Shown piece by piece: positions 25,044-34,259 of a stretch of DNA of 64,000 nucleotides. The position numbers and the translations under genes were made by a program. Below the pieces are notes generated by a model that was not told the DNA's origin, did not search any database, and worked only from the letters and a program-made list of their open reading frames with translations. The stretch is from Bradyrhizobium sp. LMTR 3 (lineage in GTDB: Bacteria; Pseudomonadota; Alphaproteobacteria; Rhizobiales; Xanthobacteraceae), in contig NZ_MAXC01000023.1 in NCBI RefSeq assembly GCF_001693485.1, positions 434,001 through 498,000 of the forward strand, written 5' to 3'. How positions within the stretch are numbered: position 1 is the stretch's first letter; each line of letters begins with the position of its first letter.

Positions 25044-25925
25044 TTATCGGGCCATTTTGTGGCCCGCGACCGCCCTTGGAATGCCCGCCAGATCGGCCTT
25101 GGGCGCCGTTGCGGGCATTAACCCTGCGCTCGTCATCAGGGCCTGAATTGGGCCGCTTTGGCCCTCTCCGGCCTCCACAACCAAGGCTGCACCCGGGGCG
25201 AGCAGGCCGGCCGCCTGAGGGATCAACGCGCGGTAGGCGTCCAGCCCGTCGGCGCCGCCATCGAGCGCGGCGAGCGGATCATGATTTCTCACCTCTACCG
25301 ACAGGCGGCCGATATCCGCCGATCGGATATAGGGCGGGTTCGAGACGATCAGATCGAACGAACCGGATAGCCCGCGCGCGTAATCGCAGGCGATGAACGT
25401 CGCGCGCTCCGAGAGGCCCGCGCAGGCGGCATTGGCCGCCGCGGTCTGCAGCGCCGCTTCGGAGATGTCGGTTCCGAATCCCTCGGCCGCCGGCAACTCG
25501 GACAACAATGCGAGAAGAATTGCGCCGGAACCGGTGCCGAGATCGGCGATACGCATCGGATGAGCGAGATCGCCGCCGGCGCGTAGCAGTTCCAGCGCCA
25601 GTTCGACCACCGTCTCGGTATCGGGCCGCGGCACCAGCGTTGCGGCTGAGAGTCGCAAGGGCAGACCCCAAAATTCCTTTTCGCCGATGATGCGCGCGAC
25701 CGGTTCTCGCGCGAGGCGACGGCGGGCGAATTCCTCGAGGTGAGCCGATTCGTCCGAGGTGAGCTCGCGCTGCGCGGCCGATATCAAGCCGGTGAGGTCG
25801 AGGCCCAGTGCATGGCCTGTCAGAATCCGCGCATCGAGTTCGGCGGATTCGATGGCGGCGGTTTTGAGTCTCGCTGCGAGCGCGCGCCGCGCGGCCTCGA
25901 CTGTTTGGCCGATGAAATTCGTCAT
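25044..25925 (-). CDS. prmC: Release factor glutamine N5-methyltransferase
   Basis: PrmC (HemK) methylates the Gln of the GGQ motif in release factors RF1 and RF2. The 293-residue protein has an N-terminal helical domain, the SAM site DLGTGSG (128-134) and the catalytic NPPY (196-199), which binds the target glutamine. ATG 25925 gives the family N-terminus; the frame runs on to 25994 into a repeat. It follows prfA, its substrate gene, on the same strand, but a 190-bp family A repeat cluster separates them, so tight coupling has been lost. Confidence 0.93.
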   Translation of the reverse strand: MTNFIGQTVEAARRALAARLKTAAIESAELDARILTGHALGLDLTGLISAAQRELTSDESAHLEEFARRRLAREPVARIIGEKEFWGLPLRLSAATLVPRPDTETVVELALELLRAGGDLAHPMRIADLGTGSGAILLALLSELPAAEGFGTDISEAALQTAAANAACAGLSERATFIACDYARGLSGSFDLIVSNPPYIRSADIGRLSVEVRNHDPLAALDGGADGLDAYRALIPQAAGLLAPGAALVVEAGEGQSGPIQALMTSAGLMPATAPKADLAGIPRAVAGHKMAR

Positions 25926-25953
25926 GCGACGTTCTCGCGCAAATCCCTCCACG

Positions 25954-26143
25954 CGTCGTCCCTGCGAACGCAGGGACCCCGAGCGTGAGCGCAATTACGC
26001 TCATCGCGTCGCCGCGGCCTTTCGACTGAGGCAGTGTGGGTCGATATCTTCCGTTGCAACGAGAGCCTGTGGTTATGGGTCCCTGCGTTCGCAGGGACGA
26101 CGTTGGAATTGTGGATGGGTCCCCGCTTTCGCGGGGACGACGG
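25954..26143. repeat. Compound family A repeat (copy 3) between prfA and prmC
   Basis: Three arms of the family are present: CGTCGTCCCTGCGAACGCAG at the left, ATGGGTCCCTGCGTTCGCAG in the middle and GGTCCCCGCTTTCGCGGGGA at the right. The extra right arm suggests one and a half elements or a nested insertion. It separates two co-directional genes that function together. Confidence 0.85.
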
Positions 26144-26154
26144 CCGGATGCTCC

Positions 26155-27234
26155 TCACGCTGCCGCGCCTTGCGCGGCGAGCTGGGCGGCCTGGTGCTCG
26201 GTCGTCAACGCGTCGATCAGTTCGCCCAGCGCTTCGCCCGCTATCACCTGCGGCAATTTGTAGAGCGTCAGGTTGATGCGGTGATCGGTGACGCGGCCCT
26301 GCGGGAAATTATAGGTGCGGATGCGCTCGCTTCGGTCGCCGGAGCCGACCTTCTCCTTGCGGTCAGCGGAGCGCGCGGCGTCGGCGCGCTGGCGCTCGGC
26401 GTCGTAGATGCGTGAGCGCAGGATGTTCATCGCGGAAGCGCGGTTTTTGTGCTGCGAGCGGCTGTCCTGCATCATCACCACGATGCCGGTCGGAATGTGC
26501 GTGATACGGATCGCGGATTCAGTCTTGTTGACGTGCTGGCCGCCGGCGCCCTGCGCGCGCATGGTCTCGATCCGCAGATCTTCATTCTTGATGTCGACAT
26601 CGACATCCTCGACCTCGGGCAATACCGCCACCGTTGCAGCCGAGGTGTGAATCCGCCCCTGTGTTTCCGTGTCGGGCACGCGCTGCACGCGGTGCACGCC
26701 GGATTCGAATTTCAGCTTGGCGAACGCGCCGCGGCCCTGCACCTCGGCGATGATTTCCTTGTAGCCGCCCACGGTACCTTCCGAGGCCGAGATCACGTCG
26801 ACCTTCCAGCCCTGCAAGGCGGCAAACCGCTCATACATACGGAACAGGTCGCCGGCGAACAACGAGGCCTCGTCGCCGCCGGTGCCGGCGCGGATTTCCA
26901 GCATCACGTTGCGGTCGTCCATGGCGTCCTTGGGCAGCAGCGCCACGCGAATCTTCTGCTCGAGGTCAGCGACGCGCGCCTGCAGCGTTTCGAGCTCGGC
27001 TTCGGCCATGCTGCGGATTTCGGGATCGGTGCCGGCATCAGCCAGGAGCGATTCTGCGCCCGCAATCTCGGCCCGCGCCGTCCGGTACGCCTTGACCGCA
27101 TCGATCAGCGGATTGAGCTCGGCGAGCTCGCGCGTGATCTGGACGTATTTTTCGGAATTGACCTGGCCCAGCAGCTCGGCCTCGAGCGAGGCATGATGGG
27201 CGAGCAGGATATCGAGTTTGGCTTCGGGCAACAT
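26155..27234 (-). CDS. prfA: Peptide chain release factor 1
   Basis: RF1 recognises UAA and UAG stop codons and triggers peptide release. The 359-residue protein has the codon-recognition tripeptide PDT (187-189, the PxT motif of RF1) and the catalytic GGQ (231-233) in GAGGQHVNKTESAIR. The frame is open upstream to 27522, but that part is antisense-like and overlaps ptsP, so ATG 27234 is the start. Gene order ptsP-prfA-prmC on one strand is conserved in rhizobia. Confidence 0.96.
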   Translation of the reverse strand: MLPEAKLDILLAHHASLEAELLGQVNSEKYVQITRELAELNPLIDAVKAYRTARAEIAGAESLLADAGTDPEIRSMAEAELETLQARVADLEQKIRVALLPKDAMDDRNVMLEIRAGTGGDEASLFAGDLFRMYERFAALQGWKVDVISASEGTVGGYKEIIAEVQGRGAFAKLKFESGVHRVQRVPDTETQGRIHTSAATVAVLPEVEDVDVDIKNEDLRIETMRAQGAGGQHVNKTESAIRITHIPTGIVVMMQDSRSQHKNRASAMNILRSRIYDAERQRADAARSADRKEKVGSGDRSERIRTYNFPQGRVTDHRINLTLYKLPQVIAGEALGELIDALTTEHQAAQLAAQGAAA

Positions 27235-27290
27235 GGCGTATTTCTCAGGCAGCGGATACGGAAAGGTGGCGTTGTCGGGACAGAGCCTCG

Positions 27291-29558
27291 CTACAACGAC
27301 AGCCCCTCGGCTTCCGCGAATTCCGTCAGCTTCTGCCGGATCGAGACGCTGCCGGCCGGCGCGTCGAGCAGCGGCATCAGGACAGCTTCCGCCTTTTTGG
27401 CGTCGAGGTCGAGGATCATCGCCTTGACCGGCCCATGCCCGGTGGCCGACAGCGACAGCGAGCGGTAGCCGAGCGCGATCAGCGCCAGCGCGCCGAGCGG
27501 CTTTGAGGCCATCTCGCCGCATAGCGAGGCCATCTTCTTCGCAGCTTGCGCCTTCCGCACGATATCGCGCAGCGCGCGCAGGATCGGCACCGACATGGTG
27601 TCGAACCGTTCGGAAACTTTTGCGTTGCCGCGGTCGACCGCAAACAAGAACTGGAACAGGTCGTTCGAACCGACCGAAACGAAATCGACCTTCTTCAAGA
27701 GTTCGTCGAGTTGATAGAGCAGCGCCGGCACTTCCACCATGGTGCCGACGTCGATACGTTCCGGCAACGCGTGGCCGTGCTGGCGCAGGTAGGTCAGTTC
27801 GCGCTCGACGATGGCCTTGGCCTGGTCGAATTCGGCGACATCCGAAACCATCGGAAACATGATCTTCAGCGCACGGCCGCCGCCGGCCCGCAGCAGCGCG
27901 CGAATCTGGCCGCGCAACAGTCCGGGACGGTCGAGGCCGAGCCGGATCGCGCGCCAGCCGAGCGCCGGATTTTCCTCGATCACGGTCTCCATATAGGGCA
28001 GCGCCTTGTCGCCGCCAATATCGAGGGTGCGGAACGTGACCGGCTTGGAGCCGGCGGCGTCCAGCACGGTGCGATAGAGCGCGAGTTGGTCGGAAGAGCG
28101 CGGCAGGCTTTGGCCAACCATGAACTGCAACTCGGTGCGGAACAGCCCGATGCCGGCGCTGCCGGTGTCGTCGATATGCGGCAGGTCGACGACGAGGCCC
28201 GCGTTGATCATCAGTTCGACCGGCTGGCCGTCCTTGGTCACACAGGGCTTGTCGCGCAGCGCGGCATACTGCGCCTGCCGCCGCGCGCGAAACCGCACCC
28301 GCTCGGCATAGGCCGATTCGATCTCGGCCGAGGGGCGGACATAGATCGAACCCGAGGTGCCGTCGACGATGATGGGATCGCCGGGGTCGGCAATGCCGGG
28401 CGCGTTCGGGACTTCGCCGACCGCAGGGATTCCGAGCGCGCGCGCCACGATCGAGACGTGGGAATTCGCGGTGCCTTCCTCCAGCACCAGGCCGCGCAGC
28501 CGCTTGCGATCGTAGTCGAGCAACGCCGCCGGTCCCATCGCGCGCGCGATCAGAATGGCGTTTTCGGGAAGTTGCTCGCGCGAGGGCGCGTGATCCTGGC
28601 CGACCAGTTGCCGCATCAGGCGATGGCCGAGGTCTTCCAGGTCGTGCAGGCGGTCGCGTAGATAAGGATCGGTCGAGCGCAGCATGCGCGCGCGCGTGTC
28701 GGACTGCACGCGTTCGACCGCGGCTTCCGCGGTGAGGCCGGTAGCCACCGCCTCATGCAGCTTGTGTGACCAGCCGTGGTCGTTGGCAAACATCCGGTAG
28801 GCTTCCAGCACCTCGCGGTGCTCGCCGCCATCGGCGACGTCGCCGCGCTCCAGCATGCGGTCGAGATCGGCGCGCAGCTTGGTCAGCGCCGCGTCCAGTT
28901 TCTTGATTTCCTTCGGCAGGTCTTCGGCGATGTAGTTGGTGATGACGACACGCGGCTCGTGCAGCACGACATGGCCGAGCGCGATGCCGTCGGACAGGAT
29001 CGCGCCGGTCTTGTGCAGGGAATGCCGCGCCGCCGGTTCCGCGCCGGGCTGCGCCAGCGCCGCCAGTTCGCCCGAGGCGATCATTTCCGCCAGCACCATG
29101 GCGGTGGTCTGCAGCGCCTCGACCTCTTCCTCGACATAGGTGCGCTTGGCGCGGTTCTGCACCACCAGCACGCCGAGCGTGTTGCCGGCGCGCAGGATCG
29201 GCACGCCGAGGAACGAGTGGTAGATTTCTTCGCCGGTTTCCGGGCGGAACGAGAACGCCGGATGGCTCTGCGCGTCCGAGAGGTTGAGCGGGCTGGCCTC
29301 GCTGGCGACGAGGCCGACGAGACCCTCGTGCGCGTTCAGCACCGTGCGGTGCACCGCGTCGCGGTTCAGACCTTCGGTGGCGTAAAGTTCGAGCGTGTTA
29401 TCGATGCGCAGCACGTAACAGGAGCAGACCTCGGCCACCATGTTGGCCGCGATCAACACCACGATCTTGTCCAGGCGTTCCTGCGCCGAGACCTTCTCCG
29501 CCATGGTTTCGCGGAGCCGTCTCAACAAGACGCGGGGACCTCCCGACGTGCTCCGCAT
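27291..29558 (-). CDS. ptsP: PEP-protein phosphotransferase of the nitrogen PTS (EI-Ntr)
   Basis: EI-Ntr transfers phosphate from phosphoenolpyruvate to NPr, starting a regulatory phosphorelay tied to nitrogen and carbon status. The 755-residue protein has an N-terminal GAF domain (about 25-160), then the EI N-terminal domain with the phospho-acceptor His367 in GTANSHVSIVAR, and a C-terminal PEP-binding barrel with the catalytic Cys680 (SLCGEM). The GAF domain, which senses glutamine in studied members, separates it from sugar-PTS EI. Upstream is lysC at 320 bp on the same strand. Confidence 0.94.
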   Translation of the reverse strand: MRSTSGGPRVLLRRLRETMAEKVSAQERLDKIVVLIAANMVAEVCSCYVLRIDNTLELYATEGLNRDAVHRTVLNAHEGLVGLVASEASPLNLSDAQSHPAFSFRPETGEEIYHSFLGVPILRAGNTLGVLVVQNRAKRTYVEEEVEALQTTAMVLAEMIASGELAALAQPGAEPAARHSLHKTGAILSDGIALGHVVLHEPRVVITNYIAEDLPKEIKKLDAALTKLRADLDRMLERGDVADGGEHREVLEAYRMFANDHGWSHKLHEAVATGLTAEAAVERVQSDTRARMLRSTDPYLRDRLHDLEDLGHRLMRQLVGQDHAPSREQLPENAILIARAMGPAALLDYDRKRLRGLVLEEGTANSHVSIVARALGIPAVGEVPNAPGIADPGDPIIVDGTSGSIYVRPSAEIESAYAERVRFRARRQAQYAALRDKPCVTKDGQPVELMINAGLVVDLPHIDDTGSAGIGLFRTELQFMVGQSLPRSSDQLALYRTVLDAAGSKPVTFRTLDIGGDKALPYMETVIEENPALGWRAIRLGLDRPGLLRGQIRALLRAGGGRALKIMFPMVSDVAEFDQAKAIVERELTYLRQHGHALPERIDVGTMVEVPALLYQLDELLKKVDFVSVGSNDLFQFLFAVDRGNAKVSERFDTMSVPILRALRDIVRKAQAAKKMASLCGEMASKPLGALALIALGYRSLSLSATGHGPVKAMILDLDAKKAEAVLMPLLDAPAGSVSIRQKLTEFAEAEGLSL

Positions 29559-29878
29559 GTGCTGGTATCCTCCCCCGCAAGGCCAGCCCGCCGGGTGGCC
29601 GGTAGCTGGCGTGAAACGCTCGAAACACTACAATTATATTCATTCGGCGCCGCCGCTGGCCACCGATCCAGGCCGAATCGAGATCGCCTGTGGTGCAGTT
29701 TGCGGCAACGCACCTCACAGGCCGTATAGCCAATCGAGGCTTGCTTTGCCAAGCAAAACGCCTGCCAGAACCAATAACGTGTGTGTCAGGGCCGATGCTG
29801 CGCCAGCGAAGCGCATGATCTGCCAGAACGCTGCCGTTTGGCGATCAGACCATGCGCTAAATTTGAGAGAAAATCGTT
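29559..29878. other. lysC-ptsP intergenic region
   Basis: This 320-bp gap between co-directional lysC and ptsP probably holds the ptsP promoter; AT-rich sequence lies around 29625-29645. A possible 33-codon hydrophobic frame on the minus strand is listed separately. No repeat of families A to E is present. Confidence 0.4.
29715..29816 (-). CDS. Possible 33-residue membrane peptide
   Basis: The frame encodes MRFAGAASALTHTLLVLAGV followed by LLGKASLDWLYGL and a TGA stop, that is, one hydrophobic segment with a short polar end. No ribosome site is visible before the ATG, and there is no ATG, GTG or TTG in the open frame upstream of it. It may be translated from a weak start or may be chance. 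I list it because the composition is protein-like and the position, directly after lysC, is otherwise empty. Confidence 0.2.
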   Translation of the reverse strand: MRFAGAASALTHTLLVLAGVLLGKASLDWLYGL

Positions 29879-31132
29879 CTAAGCCTGGTCGAGCCCGTAG
29901 AGCGTGTGCAGCGTGCGCACCGCAAGTTCGGTATAGGCGGCGTCGATCAGCACCGAAAACTTGATCTCGGAGGTGGTGATGGCGCGGATGTTGATGTTGC
30001 GCCCGGCCAGCGCGGTGAACGCCTGCGCGGCGACGCCGGCATGGCTGCGCATGCCGCTGCCGATCACCGAAACCTTGGCCACGTCGGTGGCGGTGTCGAG
30101 CCGGGCATAGCCGATCTTGGCCTTGGCCGAAGTGATGGTGTCGCGGGCGCGGGTATAGTCGGAGGCCGGCACGGTGAAGGTGAGATCGGTGGTCTTGCCG
30201 TCCTCGGAGACGTTCTGAACGATCATGTCGACATTGATGTTGGCTTCCGCGAGCGGGCCGAAGATCGCCGCCGCAACGCCCGGCTTGTCCTCGATCTGGC
30301 GCACGGAAATCTGGGCTTCGTCCTTGGAAAAGGCGATGCCGGTGACGACGTGGCTTTCCATGATTTCCTCCTCGCTGCAGATCAGCGTGCCCGGCGGGGT
30401 GCCGTGCGGGTCGATATCCTCTGGCTTGTCGAAGCTGGAACGGACGAACACGGGCATGTTGTGCACCATGCCGAGTTCCACCGAGCGCACCTGCAGGACC
30501 TTGGCGCCCTGCGAAGCCAGTTCCAGCATGTCTTCGAAGGCGATCTTGTCGAGCCGCCGCGCCTTGGGAACCACCCGCGGATCGGTGGTGTAGACGCCAT
30601 CGACGTCCGTATAGATGTCGCAGCGGTCGGCCCGGATGGCGGCGGCGATCGCCACCGCGGAGGTATCCGAACCGCCGCGCCCAAGCGTGGTGATCCGGTT
30701 GGTCTGCGGGTTGATGCCCTGGAAGCCGGCAATGACGGCGACCTCCTGGCGATCCTTGAATCGAGCGGTGATCTCGCTGCCGTCGATCTCGAGAATCCGC
30801 GCCGAGGCGTGGGCGTCCGAGGTCTTGATCGGGATCTGCCAGCCCTGCCACGAGCGGGCCTGGATGCCCATGCCTTGCAGCGCGATCGCGAGCAGGCCCG
30901 AGGTCACCTGTTCGCCGGATGCCACCACGGCGTCATATTCGCGCGCATCATGCAGCGGCGAGGCGTCGCCGCACCAGTCGACCAGTTCGTTGGTCTTGCC
31001 GGCCATGGCCGACACCACGACGGCGACGTCATGCCCGGCGTCGACTTCGCGCTTGACGTGACGCGCGACGTTGCGGATTCGGTCGATATTAGCGACGGAC
31101 GTACCGCCGAATTTCATCACGAGGCGGCCCAT
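29879..31132 (-). CDS. lysC: Aspartate kinase
   Basis: Aspartokinase phosphorylates aspartate, the first committed step to lysine, threonine, methionine and diaminopimelate. The 417-residue protein has the KFGGTS nucleotide motif (7-12), a catalytic domain to about residue 245 and two ACT regulatory domains (about 265-417) that bind feedback amino acids. An internal start giving a beta subunit, as in some LysC proteins, is possible at the Met codons before the ACT part but is not proven. Divergent from a PH-domain gene and ubiG. Confidence 0.96.
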   Translation of the reverse strand: MGRLVMKFGGTSVANIDRIRNVARHVKREVDAGHDVAVVVSAMAGKTNELVDWCGDASPLHDAREYDAVVASGEQVTSGLLAIALQGMGIQARSWQGWQIPIKTSDAHASARILEIDGSEITARFKDRQEVAVIAGFQGINPQTNRITTLGRGGSDTSAVAIAAAIRADRCDIYTDVDGVYTTDPRVVPKARRLDKIAFEDMLELASQGAKVLQVRSVELGMVHNMPVFVRSSFDKPEDIDPHGTPPGTLICSEEEIMESHVVTGIAFSKDEAQISVRQIEDKPGVAAAIFGPLAEANINVDMIVQNVSEDGKTTDLTFTVPASDYTRARDTITSAKAKIGYARLDTATDVAKVSVIGSGMRSHAGVAAQAFTALAGRNINIRAITTSEIKFSVLIDAAYTELAVRTLHTLYGLDQA

Positions 31133-31308
31133 GACGACGCGTGCATTCCCTGTGAGGATAAGTTAGGTGACCCGCACGGAAAGTGGAGCGCCCGGGCCGA
31201 AAGCGGCGTATACATAGCGACGCGGTCCGGGGCAAGCACCCCCGGTTCCGTTTTCGACCCAAAAATGGCGCGAATTGCTGTGGTGACGGGTTAATTCAGG
31301 ACGAGCGT

Positions 31309-31788
31309 ATGGGGCGTTACATCGATGATATCCTGCAGCCCGGCGAGAGGGTGCTGTATTCGACCAATGCGCACTGGATATTTTTCTTGCCGGCGATCAT
31401 CGGCTGGATTGTAGCGGGCGTATTCCTGGTGATCTCGGGTATGGTGCCAGCGGGCGCATCCGTACTGATCTGTCTGTCGCTGGCGGCGATATCAGCCATC
31501 GCTGCGTTGTACAAAACGGTCACCGCCTGGTTCCATCGATGGACCACCGAGACCGACGTCACCAATTTCCGTGTCGTCCACAAGACCGGCTTTGTTCAGC
31601 GGCAGACGTTCGAGATGAGTGTGGACAAGGTCGAGAGCGTCGACGTCAACCAGAGCATCCTCGGCCGCATCCTCAACTACGGCGACGTGACGGTCTCGGG
31701 GGTCGGCGAGGGTGGCAAGACCCTCGACACCATTGCTTCGCCGCTGGCGTTTCGCAATGCCATCACGGCACGACCGGCCGGTACGTAA
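31309..31788 (+). CDS. PH-domain (bPH2, YdbS/YdbT-like) membrane protein
   Basis: A 159-residue protein with a short N-terminus, two hydrophobic segments (about 24-44 and 47-67) and a C-terminal bacterial PH domain. The block TDVTNFRVVHKTGFVQRQTF followed by EMSVDKVESVDVNQSILGRI is typical of bPH2. Function is unknown; paralogues are linked with envelope stress or membrane signalling. ATG 31309 follows AGGACGAG. The frame is open from 31183 but the added residues are not family-like. ubiG begins three bases after its stop, so the two are likely co-transcribed. Confidence 0.85.
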   Translation: MGRYIDDILQPGERVLYSTNAHWIFFLPAIIGWIVAGVFLVISGMVPAGASVLICLSLAAISAIAALYKTVTAWFHRWTTETDVTNFRVVHKTGFVQRQTFEMSVDKVESVDVNQSILGRILNYGDVTVSGVGEGGKTLDTIASPLAFRNAITARPAGT

Positions 31789-31791
31789 ATC

Positions 31792-32559
31792 ATGGCCATG
31801 CAGCAAAATTCATCTGCCGGTTTCTCCGCCACTGGCAGCACGGTCGATCCGGCTGAAGTCGCTAAATTCTCGAAATTGTCGGATGAGTGGTGGGACCCCA
31901 AAGGCAAGATGGCCCCGCTTCACAAGATCAACCCGCTGCGGCTCGCCTATATCCGCGACGCCGCCTGCCGCAAGTTTGAGCGTAACGCCAGGAGCTTGAG
32001 CTGCCTCTCGGGCCTGCGCATCCTCGATATCGGTTGCGGCGCTGGCCTGTTGTGCGAGCCGTTGACGCGGCTGGGCGCGCAGGTGATCGGGATCGATCCG
32101 TCCGCGACCAATATTGCGGCTGCCAAGCTGCACGCCGACAAGGGGCATCTGTCGATCGATTATCGCTGCACCACTGTCGAGCAGATGGACCATCGCGAGC
32201 GGTTCGACGTCGTGCTGGCGATGGAAGTGATCGAGCATGTCACCGATGTCGGCGCGTTCCTCGCCCGCTGCGCGGCGATGGTCAAGCCGGGCGGGATGAT
32301 GGTGGTCTCGACGCTGAACCGCAACTGGAAGAGTTTTGCGCTCGCGATCGTCGGTGCGGAATATGTGCTGCGCTGGCTGCCGCGCGGCACCCATCAGTGG
32401 GACAAGTTCGTCACGCCGGACGAACTCGCCCGGCATCTCGCCAACAACCGCCTCACCATCACCGAGCAGGCCGGCGTGGTCTATAACCCGCTCGCCGACC
32501 GATGGAGCATCTCGTCCGACATGGACGTGAACTACATGGTGGTGGCGGAAGGGGTTTAG
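31792..32559 (+). CDS. ubiG: Ubiquinone O-methyltransferase
   Basis: UbiG catalyses both O-methylations of ubiquinone biosynthesis. The 255-residue protein has FSKLSDEWWDPKGKMAPLHK near the N-terminus and the SAM motif LDIGCGAGLL (78-87), both characteristic of UbiG. RGTHQWDKFVTPDEL is the conserved membrane-binding insertion region. It sits directly after the PH-domain gene and is followed by a family A repeat. The lysC-ubiG divergent pair is common in Bradyrhizobium. Confidence 0.96.
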   Translation: MAMQQNSSAGFSATGSTVDPAEVAKFSKLSDEWWDPKGKMAPLHKINPLRLAYIRDAACRKFERNARSLSCLSGLRILDIGCGAGLLCEPLTRLGAQVIGIDPSATNIAAAKLHADKGHLSIDYRCTTVEQMDHRERFDVVLAMEVIEHVTDVGAFLARCAAMVKPGGMMVVSTLNRNWKSFALAIVGAEYVLRWLPRGTHQWDKFVTPDELARHLANNRLTITEQAGVVYNPLADRWSISSDMDVNYMVVAEGV

Positions 32560-32573
32560 GGATTCTCAGTTAT

Positions 32574-32695
32574 CGTCGTCCCTGCGAACGCAGGGACCCA
32601 TAAGCACATGTGGTCGTTGTTGCGCGAAAGCCGTCGACCAGCGGAATAAGTTGAAGCGCCGCGGCGTATGGGTCCCTGCTTTCGCAGGGACGACG
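32574..32695. repeat. Palindromic intergenic repeat, family A copy 4
   Basis: Left arm CGTCGTCCCTGCGAACGCAG and right arm GGTCCCTGCTTTCGCAGGGA form individual hairpins and pair with each other; GCCGCGGCG precedes the right arm as in copy 2. It lies 14 bp after ubiG and about 100 bp before the next gene. Confidence 0.9.
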
Positions 32696-32795
32696 GCCTG
32701 TTTTTGTCGTATCGCGCATCCCTGTCATGACGCCGCTCCGGTTGACCGCGCCCATCGCGCCCGGCACGGTGCGGCAGCATCCCGCCGGTATTCCC

Positions 32796-33695
32796 ATGCT
32801 CTCCGTCGCCACGCTCTGGATTCCCTTCACCATCATCGCTGCGCTGGGGCAGGTCGCCCGCAATGCGATGCAGCGGTCGTTGACGGGGCCGCTCGGGACC
32901 TGGGGCGCGACCAATATCCGCTTCCTGTTCGGCTTTCCGTTCTCGCTGATCTTTTTCGCGATCGTGATCGCTGTAACAGGCGATCCTGTGCCGTGGCCGG
33001 CGGCTGTGTTCTGGCCATGGCTGCTGCTGGGCGCGCTCAGCCAGATCGTCGCCACCGGCCTGATGCTGCTCGCGATGAACGATCGCTCTTTCGTCGTGAC
33101 GACGGCCTACCTCAAGACGGAAGCGATCCAGACCGCGATCTTCGGCTTCATCTTCCTCGGCGATCATCTGACGCTGCTGAAAGTAGTCGCGATCGTGATC
33201 GCGACCGTCGGCGTGGTCATCACCGCGCTGCGGCCGGGCGGCGAAAAGGGCTTTGCGGAGTTGAAGCCGACCATCATCGGCCTGGTTGCAGCGGGCTGCT
33301 TTGCGCTGTCGGCGATCGGATTTCGCGGTGCGATCATCACGGTGCCTGGCGTCTCCTTTGTGACGGCGGCGTCCTGCACGCTGGTGTTCGGCCTGTTCGT
33401 GCAAACGCTGGTGCTGTCAGTCTATCTGCTCGCCCGCGCGCCTGATGTGCTGATGAAAATTTTGGGCCTGTGGCGCCCTTCGATGCTCGCGGGCTTCATG
33501 GGCGCCTTCGCCTCGCAATTCTGGTTTCTGGCATTTGCGCTGACGGCCGCCGCCAACGTGCGCACGCTCGCGCTGGTCGAGGTGTTGTTCGCGCAGGCCG
33601 TGTCGTATTACTCGTTCAAGCAGCCGCTATCGGCACGCGAACTGTCCGGCATCGTGCTGATCGTGATCGGTGTGGCGCTATTGGTGGCGGTGTAG
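32796..33695 (+). CDS. EamA/DMT-family transporter
   Basis: A 299-residue protein with about ten hydrophobic segments and two EamA repeats. Distinctive parts are ALGQVARNAMQRSLTGPLGT in the first segment pair and FLAFALTAAANVRTLALVEV near the end, a pattern of a DMT subgroup common in rhizobia. The substrate is unknown. The frame is open from 32727, but ATG 32796 starts at the first membrane segment. A family B repeat follows the stop codon. Confidence 0.82.
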   Translation: MLSVATLWIPFTIIAALGQVARNAMQRSLTGPLGTWGATNIRFLFGFPFSLIFFAIVIAVTGDPVPWPAAVFWPWLLLGALSQIVATGLMLLAMNDRSFVVTTAYLKTEAIQTAIFGFIFLGDHLTLLKVVAIVIATVGVVITALRPGGEKGFAELKPTIIGLVAAGCFALSAIGFRGAIITVPGVSFVTAASCTLVFGLFVQTLVLSVYLLARAPDVLMKILGLWRPSMLAGFMGAFASQFWFLAFALTAAANVRTLALVEVLFAQAVSYYSFKQPLSARELSGIVLIVIGVALLVAV

Positions 33696-33705
33696 TTGCT
33701 TAAGT

Positions 33706-33782
33706 GGTCATTCCGGGGCGATGCGAAGCATCGAACCCGGAATCTCGAGGTTCCGGGTTCGCTTCGCGCCCCGGAACGACGC
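33706..33782. repeat. Palindromic intergenic repeat, family B copy 2
   Basis: Inverted ends GTCATTCCGGGG and CCCCGGAACGAC enclose GCGATGCGAAGCATCG and CCCGGAATCTCGAGGTTCCG hairpins. It lies between the convergent EamA and DUF1178 genes, the same convergent setting as copy 1 at 1313. Confidence 0.85.
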
Positions 33783-33788
33783 CGTGCG

Positions 33789-34259
33789 TCAATTCCGGTC
33801 TTCCGGCAGTACCGGCAGCGGGGAGACCTCGACGCCTTCGTCGATAAGCGCGCGCGCCTCATCCGCCGTGGCTTCACCGTAGATCGGGCGGTGCTCGATA
33901 TCGCCGTAATGCATCTTGCGCGCTTCGTTGGGGAAGCGCTCGCCGACATTGTCGGCATTCTTGACGATGTGATCGCGCAATTCCTTCAGCTTGGCGCGCA
34001 GCTCGCGCTCCTGCGCCATCAACAGCGGCGTCGATTCCGATCCGGTTGCTTCCGCAGGCGCGGCCGGCGTCGGCGCGGCTTGCTCGCGGCCCTTCTTGCT
34101 GACGATCTGCGGAGCCATGATGGCGCGCTCTACCTTGACCGAGCCGCAATTCGGGCAGCTCACCAGCCTGCGCTTTTCCTGGGTTTCGTAAGCCGCGGAG
34201 CTTTGAAACCAGCTTTCGAAAGCATGGCCCTTCTCGCAGCGAAGGTTGTAGCGGATCAT
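33789..34259 (-). CDS. DUF1178 protein
   Basis: A 156-residue protein with an N-terminal zinc-ribbon-like part (MIRYNLRCEKGHAFESWFQS and later SCPNCGS) and a C-terminal conserved block GERFPNEARKMHYGDIEHRP followed by IYGEAT. The middle is Ala/Pro-rich. No function is known. Its ATG overlaps the stop codon of the upstream nitrilase-family gene by four bases, so it is the last gene of the comF-grxC-nitrilase-DUF1178 operon, an arrangement conserved in rhizobia. Confidence 0.9.
   Translation of the reverse strand: MIRYNLRCEKGHAFESWFQSSAAYETQEKRRLVSCPNCGSVKVERAIMAPQIVSKKGREQAAPTPAAPAEATGSESTPLLMAQERELRAKLKELRDHIVKNADNVGERFPNEARKMHYGDIEHRPIYGEATADEARALIDEGVEVSPLPVLPEDRN

Noticed and set aside
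27235..27522. N-terminal extension of prfA to 27522
   Set aside because: It overlaps the end of ptsP, and RF1 proteins start with MLPEAKLD-like sequence at 27234.
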